Source: a bacterium (lineage in GTDB: Bacteria > Electryoneota > Electryoneia > Electryoneales > Electryoneaceae). From it: a stretch of DNA of 16,633 bases. Within the stretch, counting starts at the first letter, position 1; every line of letters starts with the position of its first letter. Of this stretch, positions 1 through 7,429 are shown piece after piece. The position numbers and the translations under genes were made by a program. Under the pieces are notes generated by a model. That model made no database searches. It saw only the letters and a list, made by a program, of their open reading frames with translations, and had not been told where the DNA came from. The stretch spans positions 1-16,633 of the forward strand of contig WJJA01000553.1 in the NCBI GenBank assembly GCA_014729955.1, given 5' to 3'.

Positions 1-114
1 ACATCGGCCTGCGTTCCCACCCGTCGCTGCCGGTCTCCTGCGACTCTAACCCTGCAGGTGAGCAAGCGAGGATGCGTTGTTAACACGCGCCCTCACACGT
101 TCACTCTCCGGGCG

Positions 115-144
115 TAAAAACAAGCGCCCCCGTCAGGGGGACGC
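115..144 (-). terminator. Rho-independent terminator-like hairpin
   Basis: CCCCC (127-131) pairs with GGGGG (136-140) across a GTCA loop, extended by GCG (124-126) with CGC (142-144) around one unpaired base. On the minus strand this is followed by TTGTTTTTA, so it terminates leftward transcription. On the plus strand there is no T run. It could end a short leader transcript from the promoter at 164-191. Confidence 0.55.
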
Positions 145-191
145 AAATGCCGGATAGCCCATAAATATACGAAGAAAGAACAGCGAGTCAA
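115..191 (-). promoter_or_regulatory. Leftward promoter followed directly by hairpin
   Basis: Read on the minus strand, TTGACT (186-191) and TATATT (164-169) are separated by 16 bases, a close match to sigma70 -35/-10 boxes. The predicted transcription start is near 156-158. Only about 12 bases further on lies the hairpin GCG/CCCCC...GGGGG/CGC (124-144), followed by a T-rich tract (123-115). The promoter therefore points off the left edge and runs straight into a terminator-like structure. Promoter match and hairpin are seen directly; that they form an attenuated leader for a gene left of the window is inference. Confidence 0.45.
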
Positions 192-580
192 GTGCTCTCG
201 GTTTCCCGGCTCCGGCTTGCTCCCCGCATGTGAATGTTCCGGCAGTCGGCAGGAAGGTCGGACCGATATATACGTATTACAATCAGATTACCTGTTGTAT
301 ATAGATAATCCGGATAGTACCATACAATGAGCCTCCTTTTGCGAGGTATCTGCCTTGTGCTGAAATCTATCCAGCCGGCTCGTTGAGCCGTCAGGTCGCA
401 CGCACGATACAACCGTGTGCAAAACCTGCCGGAACCATGTTGGAGCTATGTCGGAAGTTGTGTCGGGCCTTGGCCCGCGTCAGCGAGGTGTGACCCGACA
501 CTCGAAATGGATTGTCAACGGCACCAGCGGGACCAATCCTCTTGTAATGTGTTCAGACGGACTTGGTAGCGGCTATTCGC
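192..580. other. Non-coding stretch before the kinase gene
   Basis: No open frame here has convincing protein character. The segment around 265-340 is conspicuously AT-rich against its GC-rich surroundings and contains TATATA and GATAAT boxes, as expected of a promoter region for the rightward kinase gene. I cannot assign a -35/-10 pair with proper spacing. A leftward 74-codon frame at 188-412 looks random in composition. Confidence 0.35.
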
Positions 581-2359
581 ATGAACGCTCGACTCACGAT
601 CGCAATTCTTTTGTCCGCCGTTGTCATTGCAGCGGTGTACGGCTTCCTCTTTCACTCGAAATACCGCCGTGACCTCGATCTCTATACGGTCCGTGTAGAA
701 CAGAATCTTTCCGCCCTCGAACGCTCTTACAAGGCCAAGCTGGATGAAATCGAGGGAGATGCAATGTTTCTGGCCCGTCTGCCGAGCGTCCGGGAGTATA
801 GCCGATCGCGATCGACGGTGCACTATCCGGAAATCGCACAAGCTCTCGAAGCCTTCTTTCACACTCATGTCGACCTGTATCATCACATCCGCCTGGTCGA
901 TGCGGACGGTATGGAGCGTATCCGCTTCAACAACATCGACAACCGTGTGGTCGCTGTTCCCGCGAACGAGCTGCAGGACAAGTCGGATCGGTACTACTAC
1001 AATCGATTGAAGTCGTTGCGATCCCACCAGATTTACCTGTCACGCATCGACTTGAACATGGAACAGGGCGAGATCAAGGAACCCCACATACCGGTGTTTC
1101 GTGTGGGGATTCCGCTTTTTGATCGACAAAATCGCTTCGCAGGCGCAGTGCTTTTGAATGTGAAAGGCCATCGCCTGCTGCGCGATTTTGAGCCCTCCGC
1201 CTGGACGACAGGGGGGCGGCTGTACTTCGTCAACCGGGAAGGCTATTTCCTGGAGGCGCCTGAGGATACCCTTGAGTGGGGCTTCATGTTCGGTCGTGAC
1301 GACCACACCATGGTTGATGTCTTTCCGGAACTGTGGGAACGGCTGCAGCACAATCCTTCCATCACACAGCTCACGGAAAAGGGTCTGTTTGTCACCCATG
1401 CCGTCACATCAGACGAGATCATGTCTGCTCCTTACGGTCGATGGCACACCATACACGAAGGGATGTTCGCCGGTGAAAACAGCCGCCCGTTATGGTCGCT
1501 CGTCGCGTTTGTGCCGCAACGGGAGCTGTATGCAGGCGCCTGGAACGACCTTTATAACCAACTCTGGATTGGTGTGCTGCTGTTGCTCGGGCTGACCGTA
1601 TTGTATGCTTTTCTCCATCAGGCACGGGAAAACCGTCGCCGTGCGGTTGAAGAACTGGCGATCAGCGAGGAGAGATTTCGGACCCTCGCCAACAATGTCC
1701 CCGGGATGGTGTTTCGCGGGTACCAGACAGCGGCCGGCAGGCGCGGTTTCTCCTGGGTCAGTGTCGGCAGCCGTGAACTGCTGGGTGTGGAACCGGAAGA
1801 GCTGGTCGAAGACTGGACGCTGTTTCGGGTCCATCCGGAGGATCTTGAAGGATGGCGCGAAGCTCTTGCACACGCGCTCGAACACGGTGAGGACTGGCAG
1901 TACAAGGGGCGGTTGGTGCGGCCGGACGGCGAGGTTCGCTGGTGGCAGGGTGTGGCCAAATTGATGGTGCATTCCGACCGGGGTATGGAGTTTGACGGTA
2001 TCCTGTTCGATATCACGGAAGAACAGCGCGCGGAAGAGCTGCAGGCGAAGGCGGACAAGCTCGAGGTCGCCACCTCCATGGCGGCGACGATTGCCCATGA
2101 GTTCAACAATCCTCTGGCCATCATGCAGGGCAACCTGGACCTGATGCAATTTCGAGGGAAGCAGGTCGTTGCGCAAGAAAAGGCCTGTGATACCATCGGG
2201 CGGCAAATCGCGCGAATGCGCGACCTCGTCGACAAATTGCTGGAAATCGAAGATATCAAAGCGGTGGATTACGCAGCGGGCATGAAGATCCTGAGCCTGC
2301 ACCGTGAAGAAAAAGACAATCCTGCTGCCGATGATTCCCTGCCGGGAGGCGAGGACTAA
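581..2359 (+). CDS. Cache/PAS sensor kinase-like protein lacking ATPase domain
   Basis: A 592-aa membrane sensor. Residues about 1-21 form the first membrane helix, about 25-325 an extracytoplasmic sensing region with Cache-like character (the DADGMERIRFN and FRVGIPLFD segments), and about 327-347 the second helix. A PAS domain starts near residue 361 (SEERFRTLANNVPGMVF) and ends with a PAC segment near 485. A HisKA-type helix follows with the H-box AATIAHEFNNPLAIMQGN; the phospho-acceptor is His506. The protein stops about 85 residues later with no N, G1 or G2 box, so it has no HATPase_c domain. The frame is open from 548; a TTG at 563 is possible, but ATG at 581 directly precedes the hydrophobic helix and is preferred. 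The 3' end overlaps the convergent SUMF1-fold gene. It may act as a dimerisation or phosphotransfer partner of another kinase, or be a relict. Domain calls are by motif. Confidence 0.85.
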   Translation: MNARLTIAILLSAVVIAAVYGFLFHSKYRRDLDLYTVRVEQNLSALERSYKAKLDEIEGDAMFLARLPSVREYSRSRSTVHYPEIAQALEAFFHTHVDLYHHIRLVDADGMERIRFNNIDNRVVAVPANELQDKSDRYYYNRLKSLRSHQIYLSRIDLNMEQGEIKEPHIPVFRVGIPLFDRQNRFAGAVLLNVKGHRLLRDFEPSAWTTGGRLYFVNREGYFLEAPEDTLEWGFMFGRDDHTMVDVFPELWERLQHNPSITQLTEKGLFVTHAVTSDEIMSAPYGRWHTIHEGMFAGENSRPLWSLVAFVPQRELYAGAWNDLYNQLWIGVLLLLGLTVLYAFLHQARENRRRAVEELAISEERFRTLANNVPGMVFRGYQTAAGRRGFSWVSVGSRELLGVEPEELVEDWTLFRVHPEDLEGWREALAHALEHGEDWQYKGRLVRPDGEVRWWQGVAKLMVHSDRGMEFDGILFDITEEQRAEELQAKADKLEVATSMAATIAHEFNNPLAIMQGNLDLMQFRGKQVVAQEKACDTIGRQIARMRDLVDKLLEIEDIKAVDYAAGMKILSLHREEKDNPAADDSLPGGED

Positions 2360-3945
2360 TCTCGCAGCGCGGTCTCTTCGCCTTCCTCTTCCTGCCCCTT
2401 GCCCGCGAGGGGTGTCGCTGTAGTGTCCGGTTCGACCGTTCTCGCCAATCGTACGCCGATAAACGGCGACCGGCGGTCGGCATATTGTCGGGCCCGATTG
2501 GAACTGCGCATGAAGCGCGCCGGCATGCTCCAGTCGCCGCCGCGTGTTACACGGAACGGACTGCTGCTTGTATCGGCCCACGCCTCATGCGTCGTAAGCG
2601 TGGTGTCATGCCGGAGCGACCATTCATCCGCGCACCACTCGTAGACGTTGCCGTGCATGTCGAACAAGCCCCACGCATTCGGCAGTTTCTTCCCGACCGG
2701 GTGCACACTGCTGTCGCTGTTCGCGCCGTACCAGCCGTACGCGGACGCATTCCGGTACTCTTCATCCCTGCCCCACGAGAACGGTGTCTGCAACCCGGCG
2801 CGGCAGGCGTACTCCCATTCTCGTTCGGACGGCAGACGCCACAGTGTATCGACGCTCGTATGCAGAAGGTCGAGCAAGAGGTTGTCCATGTCGAACCAGG
2901 AGATATTTGTCACCGGAAGGGAATCACCCTTTTGCACGGATGGATTCATCCCGGTCACTGCACGCCACTGCCGCTGGGTCAGTTCATACTTGCCGATCCA
3001 GAACGGCTGCTCGATTCGCACGTTCACCGCCGGGAACTCGTCATTCTGCGCGTCCCGATCGTCCCCATCGGCGCCGAGGGTAAACGTTCCGGGTTCGATG
3101 AACACCATCAGCAAGGAATCGACGGGATCGATGCTGTCGCTGCCGATATGCAGCGGGAACCAGCGTTCGTCGCCTGCCGCCGGCGGAGCGACCGGTTTCT
3201 CCTCGGGTGGAAGACTCGCGGCGATTTGTGCGTACTGATCGAGGAAGCCGAGGATCTGATTCTGTTTGAACGGCACCGACTGCCAGGCGCGTACCACGAT
3301 CTTTGCGTCGCTCCATGAACCGGTTTCGAACAGCACGAACAACCAACCGTTGTCGTCGTAGAAATCGCTGTTCCAATGTTGGTACACCGTCGCACCGAAC
3401 CAATCCGGGTACAACGGAAAGCTCATCACACGAATCGAATCGAAACGGACCGAGAGATCCTTTGCAGCGTCCAGGATTTCGCCGAGGCGTTCCAGGTAGA
3501 GTTGCGGGTTTTTCCGTTCGGTTGTGACTTCCACGGTCGGTCGACGATAGCTGCCCCAGGTGGCGTAGGATTCGGTCGGACGTGACCCGCCGGTGCGTGA
3601 AACATGCCCGACCACAATCAGGGCGCTGTCGCGGAACATCTCGCGCAAGCCGGACAGGTCGCCCGCCTGGACGAGGGTGCGATAGTCTTCGAGCAGGGCG
3701 GAAAGGTTCCGGTGGATCGAGTCACCGGGAGTGTGCAGCACGATGGAAACGGTCCTGTCCGCTTCCAGCTCAACGGAGGTTGCGGTCTCCGGGTCGGTTT
3801 GCGTCACGGTTGCCGTATCGATCATACGAGCGGTGTCGGCCGGTTGTTGACTCAACAGGGCGAACGGCGCGAACAGCAGCGTGGCGAGCAGGACAGTCAA
3901 ACGGTAGCGTGTCGCAGTGCTTCTGAAGGCATTAGAGGGTCGCAT
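2356..3945 (-). CDS. Secreted SUMF1/FGE-fold protein, non-catalytic type
   Basis: A 529-aa exported protein. Residues 1-34 are a signal peptide (basic start, then LTVLLATLLFAPFALLS). Residues about 65-230 resemble an NTF2/SnoaL-like domain (LLEDYRTLVQAGDLSGLREMF and a later WLFVLFETG strand). Residues about 275-508 are a formylglycine-generating-enzyme-fold domain with the family landmarks PGTFTLG, WIGKYELTQRQW, RLPSEREWEYACRAG, WGLFDMHGNVYEW and RVTRGGDW. The C-terminal part, where true FGEs carry their two catalytic cysteines, reads RFMRSSNRARQYADRRS with no cysteine, so it is unlikely to generate formylglycine. ATG at 3945 is chosen over 3975 because AGAGGGGGAT lies just upstream and a good signal peptide follows. 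It starts 13 bases after the lipoprotein gene and is probably co-transcribed. The NTF2-like part is a weaker inference. Confidence 0.85.
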   Translation of the reverse strand: MRPSNAFRSTATRYRLTVLLATLLFAPFALLSQQPADTARMIDTATVTQTDPETATSVELEADRTVSIVLHTPGDSIHRNLSALLEDYRTLVQAGDLSGLREMFRDSALIVVGHVSRTGGSRPTESYATWGSYRRPTVEVTTERKNPQLYLERLGEILDAAKDLSVRFDSIRVMSFPLYPDWFGATVYQHWNSDFYDDNGWLFVLFETGSWSDAKIVVRAWQSVPFKQNQILGFLDQYAQIAASLPPEEKPVAPPAAGDERWFPLHIGSDSIDPVDSLLMVFIEPGTFTLGADGDDRDAQNDEFPAVNVRIEQPFWIGKYELTQRQWRAVTGMNPSVQKGDSLPVTNISWFDMDNLLLDLLHTSVDTLWRLPSEREWEYACRAGLQTPFSWGRDEEYRNASAYGWYGANSDSSVHPVGKKLPNAWGLFDMHGNVYEWCADEWSLRHDTTLTTHEAWADTSSSPFRVTRGGDWSMPARFMRSSNRARQYADRRSPFIGVRLARTVEPDTTATPLAGKGQEEEGEETALRD

Positions 3946-3958
3946 CGGCCATCCCCCT

Positions 3959-4492
3959 CTAGAGGAGACCGTCATGCTTCATGGTGAGGAAGAGGGTACG
4001 TCCGATGTCGCCGGCCAGCTCGACGGTGTTCCGGTTGAGATCATGACGGATAGTCGTGTGCCAGACCATCACATCTTCCTGTTGATCGTTGAGGCGTGCA
4101 TCCAGAGCGTACGTCTCCGTGCGACGGATGGTCAATACATAATCCGGGCGGAAGTTCTCCAGGCGCCGTCCGATCTCCTCGCCGCTGAGGGTTTGATCGT
4201 CCACCACGATTTCAAAGTTCAGCTGGTTCTGCAGGAAGCGCCGGCGCAGGTCTTCCTCGAGATAACTCACTGTCTGCGCCTCGTCGCCGCGCATGGGAAA
4301 GTGCATCACCACGAAGACACGGTCGATACGCCGGGAGTAATCCTCCTGCACATACGATTGCGCCGGCTCCGGCATCTGCATCGCGCAGCCGTTCAGCAGC
4401 AGGAACGCTACGACGATCCAAAACGCCGGGAGCAGAGCAAGACCAGCACGCCGACAGGCACGTGGACGGGCTATGTGAAGGGTTCGCTTCAT
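3959..4492 (-). CDS. Small lipoprotein of unknown function
   Basis: A 177-aa protein. The N-terminus is strongly basic, followed by a hydrophobic stretch (LALLPAFWIVVAFLLLNGC) ending in the lipobox L-N-G-C, with the lipidated cysteine at residue 36, so it is a membrane-anchored lipoprotein. The mature part has alternating strands and helices (RIDRVFVVMHFPMRGDEAQT, then ENFRPDYVLTIRRTETYALD). I do not recognise the family; the layout recalls DUF4136-type lipoproteins but I see no decisive motif. The frame extends upstream to 4705, but those 71 residues are not protein-like. The ATG at 4492 has GAGAGGG just upstream and starts a textbook lipoprotein signal. It is first in a two-gene leftward operon with the SUMF1-fold protein, its stop codon lying inside the next gene's ribosome-binding region. 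Confidence 0.75.
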   Translation of the reverse strand: MKRTLHIARPRACRRAGLALLPAFWIVVAFLLLNGCAMQMPEPAQSYVQEDYSRRIDRVFVVMHFPMRGDEAQTVSYLEEDLRRRFLQNQLNFEIVVDDQTLSGEEIGRRLENFRPDYVLTIRRTETYALDARLNDQQEDVMVWHTTIRHDLNRNTVELAGDIGRTLFLTMKHDGLL

Positions 4493-4777
4493 ATCCCTCT
4501 CATCGGCAGAGCTCACCGGAAAGTTGAGCTCCCGCCTGGATGCGCTGATGAGTTTTACAGCGGAGTCAAAGTCACAGCTCATCACCTGCGGACGATCAGG
4601 ATGCGTCGACAACAGTTCCGTTGAAATCCGACAGCAATCCATCTTACATTTCGCCTTGAAGATCGGTTGATCCGGCGTACAGCCTGCCTTTTCCAAGCCG
4701 GGCAACGAGCTTACCTCAAACGGACCGTGTCTGGTCCACTTCTTCTATCAACGGCAGTTTCGGGAGGACGGTGGCGT
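4493..4777. other. Divergent intergenic region
   Basis: This 285-base gap separates the leftward lipoprotein operon from the rightward broken gene, so promoters for both should lie here. No clear -35/-10 pair, terminator or palindrome stands out. Confidence 0.3.
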
Positions 4778-4832
4778 ATGGTACGTCTACTGACATGCGC
4801 CGTGCTGTGGTGCGCGGTGACAACTTCTGTGG

Positions 4833-4836
4833 TTAG
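4833..4836. repeat. Left target-site duplication TTAG
   Basis: TTAG lies directly outside the left terminal repeat and is repeated at 5092-5095 directly outside the right one. Removing the element plus one TTAG restores a sensible signal-peptide cleavage junction. Confidence 0.75.
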
Positions 4837-5091
4837 CCCGAATATTTCATGAATGATGAAAGCGAGCTATGGTAAGGACTGGTTTTACAGAAAGATGTTC
4901 CCCAATTTGTCACTTCCTCCCGGCGACGGTTTGTACCCAGACGTAAAAGAGAAAAACCCATTTATTCATTCACCCTTCGGTAGGTCCCAGGCGCGTCATC
5001 TGCTTTGTTCCGAAGGATTCGCGGTATTGCCATACAGCTTCATCCTTCGCGCCTCGCATCTGACGCACTTTGAACTCGTGAAATATTCGGG
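4837..5091 (-). mobile_element. 255-bp element with 16-bp terminal inverted repeats
   Basis: The left end reads CCCGAATATTTCATGA (4837-4852). The right end, reverse-complemented, reads CCCGAATATTTCACGA (5076-5091), 15 of 16 matching. The element is flanked by TTAG on both sides (4833-4836 and 5092-5095), a 4-bp target duplication. At 255 bp it is too short for a transposase, so it is a MITE or an internally deleted insertion sequence. The CCCGAATATTT ends and 4-bp duplication fit the IS1380 family as I remember it; family assignment is inference. Its right half (4963-5091) recurs in opposite orientation at 7430-7558 with about 88% identity and no gaps, and that shared half sets the strand given. 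It splits a signal-peptide-encoding gene. Confidence 0.85.
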
Positions 5092-5095
5092 TTAG
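5092..5095. repeat. Right target-site duplication TTAG
   Basis: Partner of the TTAG at 4833-4836. The TAG inside it also supplies an in-frame stop for an 80-codon frame that spans the element, probably by chance. Confidence 0.75.
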
Positions 5096-5661
5096 TGCGG
5101 ACGATGTGAATCGATCGCGGCAAACAGTATTACAACGAAGGACGGTTGGCCCAGGCGAACCAGGAGCTTCTCTTTGCCGTAAGCCAGATTCATGACAGGT
5201 TGGCGGATCTTTATTCCGAAGCGCTGCCCGCAGCGACGGCAGGCTGGGAGACCGACGGGCTGACACAGGACAATATGGGACGGATCGGAGGCGGTGTCAG
5301 CGTGCAGGTGCAATACATGTTCAACGATGAGTCAGGCGAAGACTACCTTTACCGCTCGGTCACCATCGGTCTCATGTCCGATTCGCCGATGCTGTCCACG
5401 GTGATGATGCTGATCAACAATCCAATGTACGGCAGCGGTCGGGCGGTGACCGTGGAAGGCTGCAAAGCGGCCGAAGAATGGGACGGGGAGCATGGAAAGC
5501 TGCAGTTCGTGATCGACAACCGTGTGCTGGTGACGATCGACTGCAACGGCCTGTCTTCCAGGGAAGAAATGCGTGAGTGGGCCGGCAAGATCAACTTTGC
5601 GCATTTGAAAAAGGTGATCGCGTCCTGACGGCCGGCAGTTTATCGTTGTGCTCATCATCTC

Positions 5662-5688
5662 AACGGGGGACGACTGTCCCCCGTTTTT
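5662..5688 (+). terminator. Strong Rho-independent terminator
   Basis: AACGGGGGAC (5662-5671) pairs perfectly with GTCCCCCGTT (5676-5685) around a GACT loop, and the stem runs into TTTTT (5684-5688). It lies 34 bases after the stop of the broken secreted-protein gene and isolates it from citF. Confidence 0.9.
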
Positions 5689-5701
5689 CGACAGAGACCA
5701 T

Positions 5702-5766
5702 CCGGCTCTTCGCCGGTCGTAACATTCGCGCTGTATCCCCGAGGACTCGAACAGGCGACAGTCCTC
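5702..5766. promoter_or_regulatory. Two inverted repeats upstream of citF
   Basis: CCGGC (5702-5706) faces GCCGG (5712-5716) across five bases, and GAGGACT (5741-5747) faces AGTCCTC (5760-5766) across twelve. The second lies 79 bases before the citF start and could be an operator half-site pair or a leader hairpin. Symmetry is seen directly; a regulatory role is inference. Confidence 0.35.
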
Positions 5767-5844
5767 TATTTCCCGCGCATGATTTCCTTATCTTCCCCTC
5801 GATAGTGGACCGCTTCACGCTCAGGTTTAACGGAGATACAGATC

Positions 5845-7401
5845 ATGGCGTCGCAGTATGAGACCAACGCGGCGGGGCGCAAGGTTCCGACCGAAGTTAA
5901 CGGCAAAGCACAGGTCCCGTTTCGTGGGGTAGGGAAATACCGTCCGGAGGGACGCAAAGCTGCACCGCCGATCCGTTCCTGCGCCGACTATCCCGCCGAC
6001 GGCGACAAACGAGTCGGGTCGATCCGTGAGGCGTTGGAGAAGTGCGGGTTGCGCGACGGCATGACCATCTCCAACCACCACCATTTCCGCAACGGCGACC
6101 TTGTGATGAACCAGGTGTTCGATGCCGCAAAGGAGATCGGCGCGCGTGACCTGATGTGGTTCCCGTCGGCGTCGTTTCCCTGCCATGCGCCGCTGATCGA
6201 CCGTCTCGAGGACGGCACCATCCACCATATCGAAGGCTCAATGAACGGCCCGCTCGGCGACTATGCGAGTCTCGGGAAGATGCGGGGCCTGGGCGTGCTG
6301 CGCAGCCACGGCGGCCGCTGGCAGGCGATCCAGGACGGCGAGGTGCCGATTGATATCGCGATCATCGCCGCTCCCACGGCCGATGCGTTCGGGAATGCCA
6401 CCGGCGACCGCGGTCCCTCCGCCTGCGGGTTGCTCGGTTTCGCGCTTGCAGACTCGATGTACGCCGACAAGGTGATCGTGGTGACCGACAACCTGGTCGA
6501 GTTTCCGTGTGTGCCGTGGCAGATCAACGGCCAGAACGTGGACTACGTGGTCGAACTGGACAAGGTCGGCGACCCGGAGAAGATTGTCAGCGGCACAACG
6601 CGGATCACCAAGTCGCCCGACCGTTTGCGCATCGCGGACCTGACCGCTCGATTTGTTGAAGCGGCCGGCATCCTGCAGGACGGCTGGTCTTTCCAGGCCG
6701 GCGCGGGCGGGACCGCCCTGGCATTTGCAATCTATGTGCGCGATCTCATGCGCAAAAAAGACATCAAGGCGCGCTTCATCCGAGGCGGCTCGACGCAGTA
6801 CCTGGTCGAGATGCTGGAAGAGGGGCTGACCGATTTTATCCTCGACGGACAGACCTTCGACCTGGAAGGTGTGCGCTCGATGCGCGAAAATGCCGGTCAC
6901 CTCAACACCAGCCCCTTCACGAGCTACAACTACCACGGCAAGGGCAACTTCGCTTCGATGGTCGACGCGGTGGTGCTCGGCGCGACGGAAGTGGACCTGA
7001 ACTTCAACGCGAACGTGGTGACGCACTCGGACGGCCGTCTTCTGCACGGCATCGGCGGTTGGCAGAACTGTCTTTTCAGCCGCTGCACCATCCTGCCGAT
7101 CCCGGCAATGCGGGACCGTGTGCCGGTAATCGTTGACGAGGTGACCACACTGGTCGGTCCCGGCGAGCTGATCGATGTGATCGTCACCGAATACGGCATC
7201 TCGATTAACCCTATGCGCCGGGATCTGATCGACCGAGTGAAAGGGACCGGCCTGCCGCTTGTGCCGCTGGAGCAGGTGAAAGCGGAGGTGGAGCGTCTCA
7301 TCGGCGGCAAACCGCAGCCGCCGCGAGTCACGGAAAAAGACATCGCCGCGATCAAGTGGGTGGACGGCACGGTGATCGATGTGGTAAAACAGGTGGAGTG
7401 A
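5845..7401 (+). CDS. citF: Citrate lyase alpha subunit (citrate:acetyl-ACP transferase)
   Basis: A 518-aa cytoplasmic protein, close to the family's usual length of about 500. In the citrate lyase complex this subunit exchanges acetyl for citrate on the acyl-carrier subunit, and the beta subunit then splits citryl-ACP into oxaloacetate and acetyl-ACP. Family landmarks run the whole length: GLRDGMTISNHHHFRNGDLV, CHAPLIDRL, RSHGGRWQAIQDGEVPIDIA, AFGNATGDRG, FQAGAGGTALA, DLNFNANVVTHSDG, ITEYGI-like VTEYGISINPMR and the C-terminal DGTVIDVVKQV. The start has ACGGAGAT about nine bases upstream. No gene for the beta (CitE) or acyl-carrier (CitD) subunit, the ligase or prosthetic-group enzymes lies nearby, so it is an orphan here. 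It could assemble with subunits encoded elsewhere or serve as a related CoA/ACP transferase. No frameshifts are seen. Confidence 0.9.
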   Translation: MASQYETNAAGRKVPTEVNGKAQVPFRGVGKYRPEGRKAAPPIRSCADYPADGDKRVGSIREALEKCGLRDGMTISNHHHFRNGDLVMNQVFDAAKEIGARDLMWFPSASFPCHAPLIDRLEDGTIHHIEGSMNGPLGDYASLGKMRGLGVLRSHGGRWQAIQDGEVPIDIAIIAAPTADAFGNATGDRGPSACGLLGFALADSMYADKVIVVTDNLVEFPCVPWQINGQNVDYVVELDKVGDPEKIVSGTTRITKSPDRLRIADLTARFVEAAGILQDGWSFQAGAGGTALAFAIYVRDLMRKKDIKARFIRGGSTQYLVEMLEEGLTDFILDGQTFDLEGVRSMRENAGHLNTSPFTSYNYHGKGNFASMVDAVVLGATEVDLNFNANVVTHSDGRLLHGIGGWQNCLFSRCTILPIPAMRDRVPVIVDEVTTLVGPGELIDVIVTEYGISINPMRRDLIDRVKGTGLPLVPLEQVKAEVERLIGGKPQPPRVTEKDIAAIKWVDGTVIDVVKQVE

Positions 7402-7429
7402 ATGGATATTTGTGTGTTTCAGTTACTAG

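Larger units (their letters stand above)
4778..5628 (+). pseudogene. Small secreted protein gene broken by insertion and frameshift
   Basis: The 5' piece starts at ATG 4778, ten bases after GGGAGG, and encodes the signal peptide MVRLLTCAVLWCAVTTSVV. A 255-bp element interrupts codon 20. Removing the element and one TTAG copy joins the signal peptide to S-A-D-D-V-N (5096-5111), giving a normal S-A cleavage site. The frame then has one base too many between about 5103 and 5118; downstream the reading continues as R-G-K-Q-Y-Y-N-E-G-R-L-A-Q-A-N-Q-E-L and onward to the stop at 5628. The distal part is well preserved: a helical GRLAQANQELLFAVSQI segment, a GW motif, and strands around LMSDSPMLSTVMMLINNPM. 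This layout recalls small periplasmic proteins seen in Desulfobacterota and relatives, but I know no function. A TTG at 5146 could restart translation without an export signal. The frameshift could be a sequencing error; the insertion is not. Confidence 0.75.

Noticed and set aside
188..412. A 74-codon leftward frame before the hairpin at 124-144
   Set aside because: The position ahead of a terminator was suggestive, but residue composition looks random and the promoter at 164-191 lies beyond its 3' end.
1490..2581. A 363-codon open frame on the minus strand
   Set aside because: Antisense to the kinase-like gene and overlapping the SUMF1 gene; composition is not protein-like.
4853..5095. An 80-codon rightward frame filling the mobile element
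   Set aside because: It has no ribosome-binding site, its stop comes from the target duplication, and only its last half is shared with the other copy; kept as an observation, not a gene.
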